Source: Thiorhodococcus mannitoliphagus (GTDB lineage: Bacteria > Pseudomonadota > Gammaproteobacteria > Chromatiales > Chromatiaceae). From it: 64,000 nt of DNA. Positions 29,678-38,993 of the stretch are shown in pieces. The notes under the pieces are model-generated. The model made no database searches and was not told the DNA's origin. It was given only the letters and a program-made list of their open reading frames with translations. The position numbers were made by a program, and so were the translations under genes. The DNA is taken from positions 28,243 through 92,242 of the forward strand of contig NZ_JAAIJR010000005.1 of the NCBI RefSeq assembly GCF_010915725.1, written 5' to 3'. Every line of letters begins with the position of its first letter. Within the stretch, counting starts at the first letter, position 1.

Positions 29678-31018
29678 ATGTCAACGGCGGATCCCAGCTC
29701 CACTCAGGTTATGCCAGCGGCCGACGCCGCCGCCCGAAAGATCCGTCTCGAGCGCATCGAGCTGGATATCCTCTTGGGACCGGACGCCGGCCGCGAGGTC
29801 AAGCTGACCCTGCCAAGCGTGAAGATCGGTACCGCCTCCGACAATGAGGTCATGCTGACGGACCGCACCGTCTCGCGTCACCATGCCGAGATCCGCATGA
29901 CCCAGGAGGGTCTGCTGCTCAGTGACCTTGGCTCCACGAACGGGACCTTTCTGAACGGACTCAGGGTCAAGGAGGCCTACCTGGGGGCAGAGAGTGTGCT
30001 CGCACTGGGCTCTACCGAGATCCGCATCGGTGCGGGGACCGAGGAGCGTCCCTATGAGGTCGCTCGGGAAACTCAGCTCGGCGGCTTGGTTGGCGGGACC
30101 GAGCCCATGCGCGAACTCTATGGGCTCATCAAGGTCGTGGCGCCGACACCGACGACAGTGCTCATTACGGGGGAGTCCGGCTCAGGGAAAGAGGTGGTCG
30201 CAACCACCCTTCATGAACGCTCGGGGCGACGCGGACCGCTGGTGGTCTTCGACGCCTCGGTGACGGATCCCGAAATGGTGCGGAACGACCTCTTTGGACA
30301 CATCAAAGGGGCTTTCACAGGCGCCACCGGCGCGCGCGAGGGGGCATTCCGCCGCGCCGATGGCGGCACGCTCTTCATCGACGAGATCGGCGAGCTGCCG
30401 TTGGAGCTTCAGCCTCGGCTGCTGCGCGTCTTGGAGAGCCGAGAGGTCTCCCCGGTCGGGTCGGATCAGCCAGTCAAGGTCGATGTGCGCGTGGTCGCCG
30501 CGACCCACAGAAACCTCGAGGCCATGGTCCAGGCCGGCGAGTTTCGCGCCGACCTCTATTATCGGCTGTCAGTCATCTGTCTACGGGTTCCGCCGCTGCG
30601 TGAGATCAAGGCCGACATCCCGCTGCTCGTGCAAAGCTTCGCCGACAAGATGGGCATGTCCTCCCGGCTGACAGAGGACGCCGAGCGTGCGCTGCTCGAA
30701 TACCACTGGCCGGGCAATGTCCGCGAGCTGCGCAACGTCTTGGAGCGTGCGGCCGTCCTCTGTCGCAGTCAGGAGATCCGGCCGGAGCATCTGCGCCTCA
30801 TGGATCTCGGCGCGGCCTCGCGGCCTAGCACCATGGGCGACACCTCAGCTGGCTCCTCCGCTGCCGTCGCGCAGTCTCCCGGCGAACTCAAGGCGATGGA
30901 GCGGCAGATGATCAGCGACGCCATGGCGCGCAACCGCAACAACAAGACCGCGGTTGCCCGCGAGCTCGGCATCCCGCTCTCCACCCTGAAGCGCCGCATC
31001 ACCGAGTACGGGCTCTGA
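29678..31018 (+). CDS. sigma-54-dependent transcriptional activator with FHA sensor domain
   Basis: A 446-residue AAA+ enhancer-binding protein. The N-terminal FHA domain (residues ~45-105) has the phosphothreonine-binding residues in TVSRHHAEIR and GSTNGTFLNG. The AAA+ domain has Walker A GESGSGKE (~165), GAFTGA (~210), which contacts sigma-54, and FIDEIGELP. A C-terminal Fis-type helix-turn-helix follows (NKTAVARELGIPLSTLKRR). There is no receiver domain, so it probably senses a phosphothreonine made by a Ser/Thr kinase. The kinase-like protein of the TerY-P triad is in this window, but a link is speculative. RpoN is at 14.8-16.3 kb. Confidence 0.93.
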   Translation: MSTADPSSTQVMPAADAAARKIRLERIELDILLGPDAGREVKLTLPSVKIGTASDNEVMLTDRTVSRHHAEIRMTQEGLLLSDLGSTNGTFLNGLRVKEAYLGAESVLALGSTEIRIGAGTEERPYEVARETQLGGLVGGTEPMRELYGLIKVVAPTPTTVLITGESGSGKEVVATTLHERSGRRGPLVVFDASVTDPEMVRNDLFGHIKGAFTGATGAREGAFRRADGGTLFIDEIGELPLELQPRLLRVLESREVSPVGSDQPVKVDVRVVAATHRNLEAMVQAGEFRADLYYRLSVICLRVPPLREIKADIPLLVQSFADKMGMSSRLTEDAERALLEYHWPGNVRELRNVLERAAVLCRSQEIRPEHLRLMDLGAASRPSTMGDTSAGSSAAVAQSPGELKAMERQMISDAMARNRNNKTAVARELGIPLSTLKRRITEYGL

Positions 31019-31523
31019 GGCAGCAGGGTTTCATCGATGCTTGGGTCCAGGCTCCCGTCGCTTGAGAGGCCGCTCAAGGCGTTGCTTCAGGGCTTCAACA
31101 AGGGAGTCAGGACCGAGATCGAGCGGGCGGCCAGTGCTGGCGCGGGCGTGGGCTGGCACTGAGATCAGGTCTCGGTGATGGAAGTGGCCGACGGGGTGTG
31201 CAAGGACCGGCGTACCGCGACCGATGCGATCTCGCGGAGGGCAGCTCACTCAGGATAGAAGTCGGCGCATAAGACCTGGTCGACCGACTAGGGGCAGTTT
31301 TCCGCGAACAGATCGAGCCCGGTCTCATCGATCGCCTCGGCCGATGTGTCTGCCCAGACCCCTTCCTGCACATTGGGATCGGAGAGCGAGGCCTTGATCG
31401 TCTTGGACGCTTGCCGTCCCGTCAGCACAAACCTCCGCATCCAAGTGGCTGCTGATGCCGGAAGACCCTATCCGGGCCGGCATCTTGCTGATGCGCCCGG
31501 TCTCTTGCGCCCGGTCTCTGGGG
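31019..31523 (-). pseudogene. possible decayed gene, unidentified
   Basis: Between the activator and feoB no intact gene is visible. On the minus strand one frame reads TIKASLSDPNVQEGVWADTS and onward to DLFAENCP, then stops, then SVDQVLCADFYPE and stops again. It looks protein-like but is broken by stop codons and shifts. I do not recognise the family. It may be a degraded transposon or accessory gene. Confidence 0.3.
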
Positions 31524-33878
31524 TCAGGCGCGGGACTTCTCGAGCGGCTGCGGTGGCTCTTTGCTCGCCCAGAGGCGCAGGGCGACGAGGATGCTCGTGA
31601 AGAGCCCGACGCAGCCGGCGATCCAGAGGCCAGCGCTCAAGGGGTCGCGTTCGAAGATGGCGGCTTGATAGAAGAGGGTTGCGGTCAGGAAGGCGATGGT
31701 GGTCGTCCAGAAGCCGACGAACATGGCCCAGGGTGCGCCGGCCTCGCGCACGATGGCGCCAATGGTGGCGACGCAGGGGAAGTAGAGCAAGACGAAGAGC
31801 AGGTAGGCGAAGGCGCCCGCCTGTCCGTCGAAGCGCTCAGCCATGGCGCCAAAGGTGCCGCTCTGCACGCCTTGCTCATCGGCGGCCGCGTTCTGATCGC
31901 TGATCTCGCCGACATTCAGCCCGAGTGGGTCGAGCGCCCGCGCGCCCAGCTCGGATAGATTATCAGTGATCGAGGCGCCGGCTCGGCCGATGTCGCGCCA
32001 GAAATCGAAGGGTTCGGGCTCGCTCGCCGGGGACTCCTCGGCCGCAAGTCGGCCGTAAAGCGAGTCCAGGGTCCCGACGATGACCTCCTTGGCCAGCACG
32101 CCCGAGAAGACGCCCAGAATGGCGGGCCAGTTGTCTTCGCGGATGCCCATGGGGGCGAACAGTGGGGTCGCGGTGCGGCTGATGCCGGCCAGGATCGAGC
32201 TGTCGCTCTCCTCGTTGCCGAGGCTGCCGTCGCTGCCCACGGTGGAGAGGACATTGAGCACCAAGACCATGAGGACGATGACCTTGCCCGCCTCGCGGAG
32301 GAAGAGCTTGACCCTGTCCCAGGTGCGCAGCAGCACGCCCTTGATGGTCGGAAGGTGATAGGGGGGCAGCTCCATCAGCATGCCCGAACTGTCACCCTGG
32401 AGCAGGGTATGCTTCATCACCAGCCCGGACAGGATGGCGACCGCGATCCCGGTCAGATAGAGGGCGAAGACCAGGTTCTGTCCGGAGTGCGGGAAGAAAG
32501 CGGCCGCGAAGAGGGCATAGACGGGCAGCCGAGCACCGCAGGACATGAAGGGATTCATGAGGATGGTGAGCTTGCGCTCGCGCTCGCTCTCCAGCGTGCG
32601 TGTCGCCATGACTGCGGGCACATTGCAGCCGAAGCCGACGATCAGGGGGACGAATGCCTTGCCTGGCAGACCGATGGAGCGCATGAAACGGTCCATGACG
32701 AAGGCGGCGCGCGCCATGTAGCCGCTGTCTTCCAAGGCCGAGAGCACGATGTAGAGGCTGGCGATGATGGGGATGAATGTCCCCACGACCTGAAGTCCGC
32801 CGCCGATGCCGTCCGCTAGCACCAGGCTGAGCCAGCCGGGGGCATCGAAGCGCTCGAGCAAGGCGCCGAGTCCGTCGACGAAGAGCGCTTGTCCGATGAG
32901 ATCGAAGAAGTCGATGAAGGCCCCGCCGATATTCATGGTGAACATGAACATGAGGTAGATCATCAGCAGGAACAGCGGGATGCCAAAGGTCCTGCTCAGC
33001 ACGATCTGGTCGATGCGGTCCGAGAGTGTGCGTTCGACGCGGCGGCTCTCGCGCAGGACGCGCTGCGCCAGGGTGTGGGCGTGGCCGTAGCGCGTGTCCG
33101 CGATGTGCAGATCGGTCTCCTCACCCGCGCGCTCCGCCACTTGGCGGCGGGCCTGCTCCACGAGCACCATGACCTCGGGGCTCGCGGCCTTCTCGGCGAT
33201 AGGGTCTGACTCCAACAGTTTGAGCGCCAGCCAGCGCGTGTTGGCTTGGTCTGAGATGTCGCCTAACGCCGGGGCCAGGTCAGCAACAGCCTCCTCGACA
33301 CACTCACCCTGAGCCAGTGGCACACCGGCGCGCTCGCGTCCCTCGGCGACCGCGAGCAGGCGCGCCTGTAGCTCCGTCAGTCCTTCCTTGCTGACGGCGA
33401 CCAGGGGCACCACGGGGCAGCCGAGCGTTTCGGCCAGCTGCCCGGTATCGATCTGGATGCCGCGCTTGCGCGCGATGTCCATCATGTTGAGCGCGATGAC
33501 GATGGGTACGCCCATCTCCAACAACTGGACCGTCAGATAGAGGTGCCGCTCCAGGTTGCTGGCGTCGATCACATTGACGATCAGGTTGGCGTCACGGCTG
33601 AGCAGGTAGTCGCGCGTGACGACTTCATCCAGCGAATTGGCGTCCAGTGAGTAAATGCCGGGCAGGTCGATCACGCGGATCCGTCGCCCATCCAACTCCA
33701 TGGCGCCTTCCTTGCGCTCGACGGTGACGCCGGGCCAGTTCCCCGTGGTTTGCCGGATGCCTGTGAGGGCGTTGAAGAGGGCCGACTTGCCGCAGTTGGG
33801 GTTGCCCGCGACGGCGATCGTCAGCGGCTTTTGCGGCCGGTCGTCGGCTGCCGCTGGGGCGGTGGACTTATCCGTCAT
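31524..33878 (-). CDS. feoB: ferrous iron transporter FeoB
   Basis: A 784-residue inner-membrane Fe(II) transporter. The N-terminal G-protein domain has G1 GNPNCGKSALFNALTG, G3 DLPGIYSL and G4 NMMD. A GDI-like linker and the two-lobed membrane pore (~residues 285-765) follow, including GCNVPAVMATRT and SCGARLPVYALF. Length is normal. It is 15 bp downstream of feoA. It supplies Fe2+ under reducing conditions, which fits an anaerobic or microaerobic lifestyle. Confidence 0.96.
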   Translation of the reverse strand: MTDKSTAPAAADDRPQKPLTIAVAGNPNCGKSALFNALTGIRQTTGNWPGVTVERKEGAMELDGRRIRVIDLPGIYSLDANSLDEVVTRDYLLSRDANLIVNVIDASNLERHLYLTVQLLEMGVPIVIALNMMDIARKRGIQIDTGQLAETLGCPVVPLVAVSKEGLTELQARLLAVAEGRERAGVPLAQGECVEEAVADLAPALGDISDQANTRWLALKLLESDPIAEKAASPEVMVLVEQARRQVAERAGEETDLHIADTRYGHAHTLAQRVLRESRRVERTLSDRIDQIVLSRTFGIPLFLLMIYLMFMFTMNIGGAFIDFFDLIGQALFVDGLGALLERFDAPGWLSLVLADGIGGGLQVVGTFIPIIASLYIVLSALEDSGYMARAAFVMDRFMRSIGLPGKAFVPLIVGFGCNVPAVMATRTLESERERKLTILMNPFMSCGARLPVYALFAAAFFPHSGQNLVFALYLTGIAVAILSGLVMKHTLLQGDSSGMLMELPPYHLPTIKGVLLRTWDRVKLFLREAGKVIVLMVLVLNVLSTVGSDGSLGNEESDSSILAGISRTATPLFAPMGIREDNWPAILGVFSGVLAKEVIVGTLDSLYGRLAAEESPASEPEPFDFWRDIGRAGASITDNLSELGARALDPLGLNVGEISDQNAAADEQGVQSGTFGAMAERFDGQAGAFAYLLFVLLYFPCVATIGAIVREAGAPWAMFVGFWTTTIAFLTATLFYQAAIFERDPLSAGLWIAGCVGLFTSILVALRLWASKEPPQPLEKSRA

Positions 33879-33893
33879 GATGAATGTCCGCGC

Positions 33894-34214
33894 CTAGCTC
33901 GTGAGCCCCAAGTGCTCGCTGTCCGGCACTTGCTCGACATCGTCCTGTGCGCAGGTCACGCAGCCTGAATGCGGAGCTTCGGGTGTGACCCAAAGCTTCT
34001 CGGCGATGCCCGAGCCCACGGCGATGCGCGCATCGCCGCTTGCCAGCACGAGGCCCTGCCCTCTGCGCTGGACGACGCAGAGCGAGCTGCCCTGTCTGAG
34101 ACCGAGCGCAAGGAGGCGGCGCGTCAGGTGGCGGCCGCCGCGGATCTCGGTCAAGCGGGCGGGTGTCCGATGCGGAAGGTCTGAGAGTTGGATGGTCTGG
34201 GGCTGTTGAGACAT
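33894..34214 (-). CDS. feoA: ferrous iron transport protein A
   Basis: A 106-residue SH3-like cytoplasmic protein that supports FeoB. LSDLPHRTPARLTEIRGG, a variable loop, and LALGLRQGSSLCVVQRRG match FeoA. The C-terminal tail holds two cysteines (GCVTCAQDD) beyond the usual core, which may bind metal. It leads the feoAB operon; a 21-bp inverted repeat lies 78 bp upstream. No feoC was found. Confidence 0.88.
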   Translation of the reverse strand: MSQQPQTIQLSDLPHRTPARLTEIRGGRHLTRRLLALGLRQGSSLCVVQRRGQGLVLASGDARIAVGSGIAEKLWVTPEAPHSGCVTCAQDDVEQVPDSEHLGLTS

Positions 34215-34291
34215 CGTCTGTTACTGCCAATGCGCTGGTCGGTCGCCGATAGGATGACCAAAGCATAACCCGAAGCAGGCCGCTTTCGCAG

Positions 34292-34312
34292 ATGAATCCG
34301 AGATCGATTCAT
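34292..34312. promoter_or_regulatory. inverted-repeat operator candidate upstream of feoAB
   Basis: ATGAATC-CGAGATC-GATTCAT is a perfect 7-bp inverted repeat with a 7-bp spacer, 77 bp before the feoA start. It does not match the Fur box (GATAATGATAATC) or the FNR site (TTGAT-N4-ATCAA). It lies between feoA and the divergent small gene at 34504, so either could be its target. Confidence 0.45.
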
Positions 34313-34503
34313 GCTCGCATTTAGCGACCCCAGCTAAGGGCATCGAGAATGGGGGTTTGCTGTTCGCCAAAGCCTCGTAATTTAAGGGGTTTGAAGCAGG
34401 CGGCGGCCCTGAATCGAGCATGGTTGCAATCGCTCACCTCGTCCCAAATCTCGCAACCGAAGCGATGCAATCAGTGACAACAAACCCGAAAGAGGATACG
34501 ACG

Positions 34504-34659
34504 ATGGATGGTGGATCTCTTGCTGCTGCCGAAATGATGGTGTTCCTCGGGCTGGTCGGCTGGCTCCTCTACTATCAGTTTGTCAGCTCGAGGCGCGACT
34601 CGAGCAGTTCTAGCTCCGAGACCAAGCAGGACTCTCAGGCCGATGAGTCGAGTCCTTGA
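34504..34659 (+). CDS. small single-pass membrane protein, function unknown
   Basis: A 51-residue protein with one hydrophobic helix (EMMVFLGLVGWLLYYQFVSS) and a Ser/Glu-rich polar tail. The ATG at 34504 is preceded by AAAGAGGA at suitable spacing; the frame continues to a GTG-type start at 34420, but those residues look non-coding. It is divergent from feoAB. I do not recognise a family. Its size and topology are seen in cytochrome-oxidase and transporter accessory subunits, which is only a suggestion. Confidence 0.5.
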   Translation: MDGGSLAAAEMMVFLGLVGWLLYYQFVSSRRDSSSSSSETKQDSQADESSP

Positions 34660-35033
34660 GCCTGGTGTGCTTGGCGCGAGCGCGGCCATGATGGTGCCTT
34701 GGGATCGGCATGGGTGCTTGATGCTCAGCAAGCCGCTGCAGAGCGTCAGTGCCGCGCTTGGCTCCTGCTTCTAACCGCTCTGGGTGCCGCGCCGCGACAG
34801 GCAACGGCATGAGTCCGGGTCGAGGGACGACGCGGACTCACCCCTCCCGAACCGCAGTCGATCAGCCAGTCTTCGGCGGGCCTAGCCCTCTGAGCCGAGT
34901 CCCTGGGACCAATCCCCCTCTTTCTCCGTCGTTCGGACCAGGCGCAGGTTGTAACGCGACCCTGGCTCATTGGACGGGCGTGGCTTGGGCCGACTTCACA
35001 GGCCCGACCTTCGGCGTTTCGTTGGCCCCCTTG
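34660..35033. other. intergenic region without recognised gene
   Basis: It has 374 bp with no supported reading frame on either strand. It leads into the tandem R2 repeats and shows no hairpin or promoter I can defend. Confidence 0.5.
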
Positions 35034-35380
35034 TCTTGATCATCGATTTGGAATCCTCGAGGGCGCAATCTGCTGGCAGATGAGTCAAATTTCGATGAAG
35101 CGTCCGACCATCCAAGGCCGTCGGGAGCGGCATCGGGATCGGGATCGGGATCGGCATCGAACCGACGATAGCGATCCCGATTCCGATAGCGACCCCGATG
35201 TCTTGATCATCGATTTGGAATCCTCGAGGGCGCAATCTGCTGGCAGATGAGTCAAATTTCGATGAAGCGTCCGACCATCCAAGGCCGTCGGCATCGGCAT
35301 CGGCATCGAACCGACGATAGCGATCCCGATTCCGATAGCGACCCCGATGGCATGACTCGTCGGTCTGAGGCGAAGCCTCG
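35034..35380 (+). repeat. R2 interspersed repeat, tandem duplication (copies 2 and 3)
   Basis: Two R2 units in direct order with a 167-bp period. Each begins TCTTGATCATCGATTTGGAA and contains GATGAAGCGTCCGACCATCC. They differ mainly in a hexamer tract (GGGATC/GGCATC, four or more versus three). Only the second keeps the right-end hairpin GAGGC-GAA-GCCTC. Neither keeps the flanking CTAG. Confidence 0.8.
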
Positions 35381-35414
35381 GCGCCATTCGGACATACGGC
35401 AGTCCCCCGCTTAG

Positions 35415-35511
35415 AAAGTGTCCATAAATTGTTTCCCGATGCGAGCGATGCCGCCCGAAATCCCCCCTAGCCCCCCTTTGCGAAAGGGGGGAAGTTGTTG
35501 ATGGACGGTTC
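35415..35511 (-). repeat. R1 MITE-like repeat, copy C
   Basis: A 97-bp copy in reverse orientation with perfect 5-bp CTTAG duplications (35410-35414, 35512-35516). Ends are AAAGTGTCCATAAATTG and TTGATGGACGGTTC. The internal hairpin CCCCCCTTT-GCG-AAAGGGGGG is intact. It lies 180 bp before the diguanylate cyclase gene. Confidence 0.82.
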
Positions 35512-35692
35512 CTTAGGGTGCCGTGCTCGACCGGCGCTTGCTTGACGGAGTTCTCGCGTAGGCTTGAGCGCCTAGCTCGATCTAACACGGTCACGGCTTA
35601 TCGCATATCATTCGGCCAAGCTGCATATGCGCAACGCGACCGAAGCGCCCGGATGAAAAGGCGTAACTTCAGCCAAGAATGAGTGACTCCGC

Positions 35693-36742
35693 ATGACCGA
35701 GAAAAGGATGGTGTTCAGCGAGGACCTAAGCACGTCGTCGGACTACCTTCGTATGGCGGTACCCTTGATGATTCAGCGCCAGATCCCGCCGACGCCTCAC
35801 AACTATGCGCTCTGGTACGCGCATGTGCAGAATGCGCATCCCGAACTCAGCGCGACGCTGCTGGAGCAGTTTCCGGGGCCAGGCAGCTATGACCCGGATG
35901 TCAGCGAGTCGCTCTTCTTCGACTTCTTCATCAAGACCTATCTGCCGAACAGTCCGCAGGCGCAGAACCTCCTGGTGAGCATCCTCACGCAGCTTGCCCG
36001 GTCGGTTGCGCAGAGCGCCGAGGGCAGCAAGGCCTACGGGGAGTCGCTCAAGGAGACCATTCATGTCCTCGAGGAGCCGATCGATTCGGAGCGCATTCGT
36101 GCCGCACTCAGCCAGCTCTTGGAAGATACGGTCAGTATGGAGGGGCTGAACAATGCGTTCCGCAGTGAGCTTCAAGCCGTGAGCGCTGAGGTCGCCAAGC
36201 TCAAGAAAGAGCTGGAGCAGAGCCAATACAACGCGCGCGTCGACAGCCTCACCAAGATTGCGAACCGCCGTGCTTTCAATGACGCTTTACAGCAGGCGCT
36301 TGGTTCGGATGAGGAGCCTGCCTCGCTGCTGCTGCTCGACCTCGATCGATTCAAGCAGTGCAACGATACCTACGGTCATCTCATGGGTGATCGCATCCTT
36401 GAAATCGTCGGCGGCGTCCTTGCTGAACTCCAGAGCGATTCCGTCTTCGTGGCGCGCTACGGCGGCGAGGAGTTCGCGGTCATTGCGACCTCTCCCCTGG
36501 GTCCCGCGACCGAGTTGGCCGAGCGGATTCGACGCAAAGTGGCGGGGATCCGCATCCAGCGCAAGGGTAGCAAGGACTTTATGGGCGAGGTCACCGTCTC
36601 GATCGGCGTGGTACAGGCCAGGGGTGGGGAATCGCCTGACAGCCTGATCGAGCGTGCCGATGCCGCCCTTTACCGCGCAAAGGACGGAGGCCGCGATCAG
36701 GTGGTCGCGCTCAACGACTCGCATGGTACCAGCGTGCCCTGA
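35693..36742 (+). CDS. diguanylate cyclase (GGDEF domain)
   Basis: A 349-residue cytoplasmic protein that makes cyclic di-GMP from GTP. The C-terminal GGDEF domain (~residues 185-345) has the active-site GGEEF motif (RYGGEEFAV, ~257) and LLLDLDRFKQCNDTYGH. The RxxD product-inhibition site is replaced by LQSD, so feedback inhibition is probably lost. The N-terminal ~170 residues are helical with a coiled coil (ELQAVSAEVAKLKKELEQ) and resemble the sensor half of other stand-alone soluble cyclases. No transmembrane segment is visible. It is monocistronic; R1 copy D follows it. Confidence 0.92.
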   Translation: MTEKRMVFSEDLSTSSDYLRMAVPLMIQRQIPPTPHNYALWYAHVQNAHPELSATLLEQFPGPGSYDPDVSESLFFDFFIKTYLPNSPQAQNLLVSILTQLARSVAQSAEGSKAYGESLKETIHVLEEPIDSERIRAALSQLLEDTVSMEGLNNAFRSELQAVSAEVAKLKKELEQSQYNARVDSLTKIANRRAFNDALQQALGSDEEPASLLLLDLDRFKQCNDTYGHLMGDRILEIVGGVLAELQSDSVFVARYGGEEFAVIATSPLGPATELAERIRRKVAGIRIQRKGSKDFMGEVTVSIGVVQARGGESPDSLIERADAALYRAKDGGRDQVVALNDSHGTSVP

Positions 36743-36810
36743 GCCTATCCGGGCGCGTCAAGGCGCGCGGACAAGCCCGCGACTAGCCGAGCGGTGGCGC
36801 GTCGGCTTAG

Positions 36811-36907
36811 AAAGTGCCCATCACTTGTTTCCCGATGCGAGCGATGCCGCCCGAAATCCCCCCTAGCCCCCCTTTGCGAAAGGGGGGAAGTTGTTGATGG
36901 ACAGTTC
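36811..36907 (-). repeat. R1 MITE-like repeat, copy D
   Basis: A 97-bp copy flanked by CTTAG on both sides (36806-36810, 36908-36912). The right-hand CTTAG contains the TAA stop codon of the EF-G-like gene read on the minus strand. It separates the convergent diguanylate cyclase and EF-G-like genes and could terminate both. Confidence 0.82.
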
Positions 36908-36908
36908 C

Positions 36909-38960
36909 TTAGCAAAGATCGAAGCGTTCTAGCTTCATGCTGAACTGGCCGCGTCCTTGGGTGAGACTGCGCAGCGTCGTTGTATAGCCTAAGAGTGGCT
37001 CGAGCCCCGCCTCGGCGGTGATGGATGCGACATCGTTCTGAGTCGAGGTGCTCTGAATCAGCGCCCGCCTTGCCTGGAGGTCTCCCAGCACCGCGCCCAG
37101 GCTGGGTTCGGGGACGACCACCTCGATCTGCATGATCGGCTGCATGGTGGCAGGCTTTGCGGTCTCTAGGGCCTTGCGCAAGGCCTTGCTGACGGCGGCG
37201 CCGATGGCCTCGGGCGTCGATCCCGGGCCGAAGACTTCGATCTCGACGACCTCGACGCTGACATCTTGCACCTGAGCCCCGGCGAGCGGGCCGGCGGCCA
37301 GGGTGGCGTGGATGGCCTGCTCGATCGCCAGCGCTTGGGCTTGGCTGAGTTCGCTGCCCTCGGGCAGTACCCTTGGCAGGATCGCGATCTGCTCGCCTTG
37401 ACTGCGGGCTGTGGGGCCGATCTTTACGACGGCACGTGCCATGAGATCGGGCTGGCGTGGGTCCGGCGTTGGCGGCGGAGCGAAGAGCGCCTCGGCTGTG
37501 GCGGTTGCACAGACGGTCTCGCGCACGGCGACCGCTGGTTTGCCCGTTCGGACCGACACGCCGAACTCACGCGCGAGCCGCTCGAGGACAATCTGCAGGT
37601 GCAGCTCGCCCATGCCGCGCAGCAGACGCTGCCCAGTTTCGGGATCTTCCTCGACCAACAGGGTTGGGTCTTCTTGTTGGACCTTGTCGAGGACCTCGAT
37701 GAGCTTGTTCTCATCCGTGCCCGCACCTGGCTCGATGGCGAGGCCAAGAACCGGGGCATGCGTCGTGATGCGCTCGAGGCTCAGGAGCTTGCCCGGTGCG
37801 CAGAGCGTGTCGCCGGTGGTGGCGTGTCTGAGGCCGGCGAGGAGCACGATCTGCCCCGCAAGTGCTTGCTCCAGCTTTGATTTCTTGCCGGCGTCGACGT
37901 CGAAGATGCGCGCGACGTGCTCTTGCTTGGCCTGGTCGTCTTTGCCCAGGAATTCCACGGTGTCGCCCGGTTTGAGTGTGCCCCGGTAGACGCGGGCGAA
38001 GACGTGACGCCGGCCGTCCCAGAGCTGCACCTTGAACGCCAGGGCGGCGAGCGGTCCGTCGCCGCCCATGACCACCTCCTCCTCTGTGCCATCCGGCCGC
38101 TTGGCGAGTGATGGAGGGCGATCCAGGGGGGCGGGGAGAAAATCGACGATGGCGTCCAGCACCGGCTGAACGCCGAGGTTGCGCAGAGCACTGCCACCGA
38201 AGCAGGGGAAGAGCAGTCCGGCGAGGGTTCCTTTGCGAATGGCCGCGCGGAGGTCTTGGGCGTTCGGCTCTTCTCCCGCGAGGACCAGGTCGGCGAGGGA
38301 CTCGTCGGCCTCCGCGGCGGCGAGCGCTAGCGCCTCGCGTAGATCCGCACAGCCTTCCCACAGGTCTGGCGGGCAGGGCTCTGTGACCACCTCTTCGCCT
38401 TGGTCACCGAGGAAACGAATTCGTGATCGATCGATCAAATGGACGATAGAGTCGTCTTCTGGAAAGGGCACCGTGATGGGGGCGGGCTCCGCCTTGAGCC
38501 GCTTGCGGATGGCGTCAAGGCTGCGCCGGAAATCGGCGCCGGGGCGGTCCATCTTATTGACGAAGAAGAGCGTCGGTAGCTTGAAGTGCTCGCGCTGACG
38601 CCACACCGTCTCGGTTTGAGGCTCGACGCCACGAACGCCGTCCAGGACCAGAATACAGCCGTCGAGCACGCGCATGGCGCGCTCGACCTCAATGGAGAAG
38701 TCGACGTGCCCTGGCGTGTCGACCACCTGAATCAGGTGCTCGCGCCAAGGCGCCTTGGTGACTGCGGCCGTGATGGTGATGCCGTGCTGCTGCTCCTCGG
38801 CCATGTAGTCCATGTGGGCAGAGCCATCATGGACTTCGCCGATCTTGTAGGAGGCGCCGGTGTAGAAGAGGATGCGCTCGGTCAGCGTGGTCTTTCCGGC
38901 ATCAACGTGAGCGGCAACCCCGATATTGCGAACGTGAGACAATTGCGACGACTTTTTCAT
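36909..38960 (-). CDS. elongation factor G-like GTPase
   Basis: A 683-residue translation GTPase of the EF-G family. G1 is AHVDAGKTTLTE, G3 is DTPGHVDF and G4 is NKMDR, then EF-G domains II to V follow. It diverges from canonical FusA in domain IV and in its C-terminus (GRGQFSMKLERFDLC), which fits the EF-G2/EF-G-like group. It is not near tufA or rpsL, as the main fusA would be. A role in translocation, ribosome recycling or antibiotic protection cannot be told apart here. The stop codon lies in the target duplication of R1 copy D. Confidence 0.88.
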   Translation of the reverse strand: MKKSSQLSHVRNIGVAAHVDAGKTTLTERILFYTGASYKIGEVHDGSAHMDYMAEEQQHGITITAAVTKAPWREHLIQVVDTPGHVDFSIEVERAMRVLDGCILVLDGVRGVEPQTETVWRQREHFKLPTLFFVNKMDRPGADFRRSLDAIRKRLKAEPAPITVPFPEDDSIVHLIDRSRIRFLGDQGEEVVTEPCPPDLWEGCADLREALALAAAEADESLADLVLAGEEPNAQDLRAAIRKGTLAGLLFPCFGGSALRNLGVQPVLDAIVDFLPAPLDRPPSLAKRPDGTEEEVVMGGDGPLAALAFKVQLWDGRRHVFARVYRGTLKPGDTVEFLGKDDQAKQEHVARIFDVDAGKKSKLEQALAGQIVLLAGLRHATTGDTLCAPGKLLSLERITTHAPVLGLAIEPGAGTDENKLIEVLDKVQQEDPTLLVEEDPETGQRLLRGMGELHLQIVLERLAREFGVSVRTGKPAVAVRETVCATATAEALFAPPPTPDPRQPDLMARAVVKIGPTARSQGEQIAILPRVLPEGSELSQAQALAIEQAIHATLAAGPLAGAQVQDVSVEVVEIEVFGPGSTPEAIGAAVSKALRKALETAKPATMQPIMQIEVVVPEPSLGAVLGDLQARRALIQSTSTQNDVASITAEAGLEPLLGYTTTLRSLTQGRGQFSMKLERFDLC

Positions 38961-38993
38961 CGAATCTCAACCAGACTGGAGCCTGCGCATTTT

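Noticed and set aside
34292..34312. Fur box upstream of feoAB
   Set aside because: The palindrome does not match the Fur consensus, so I report it only as an unassigned operator candidate.
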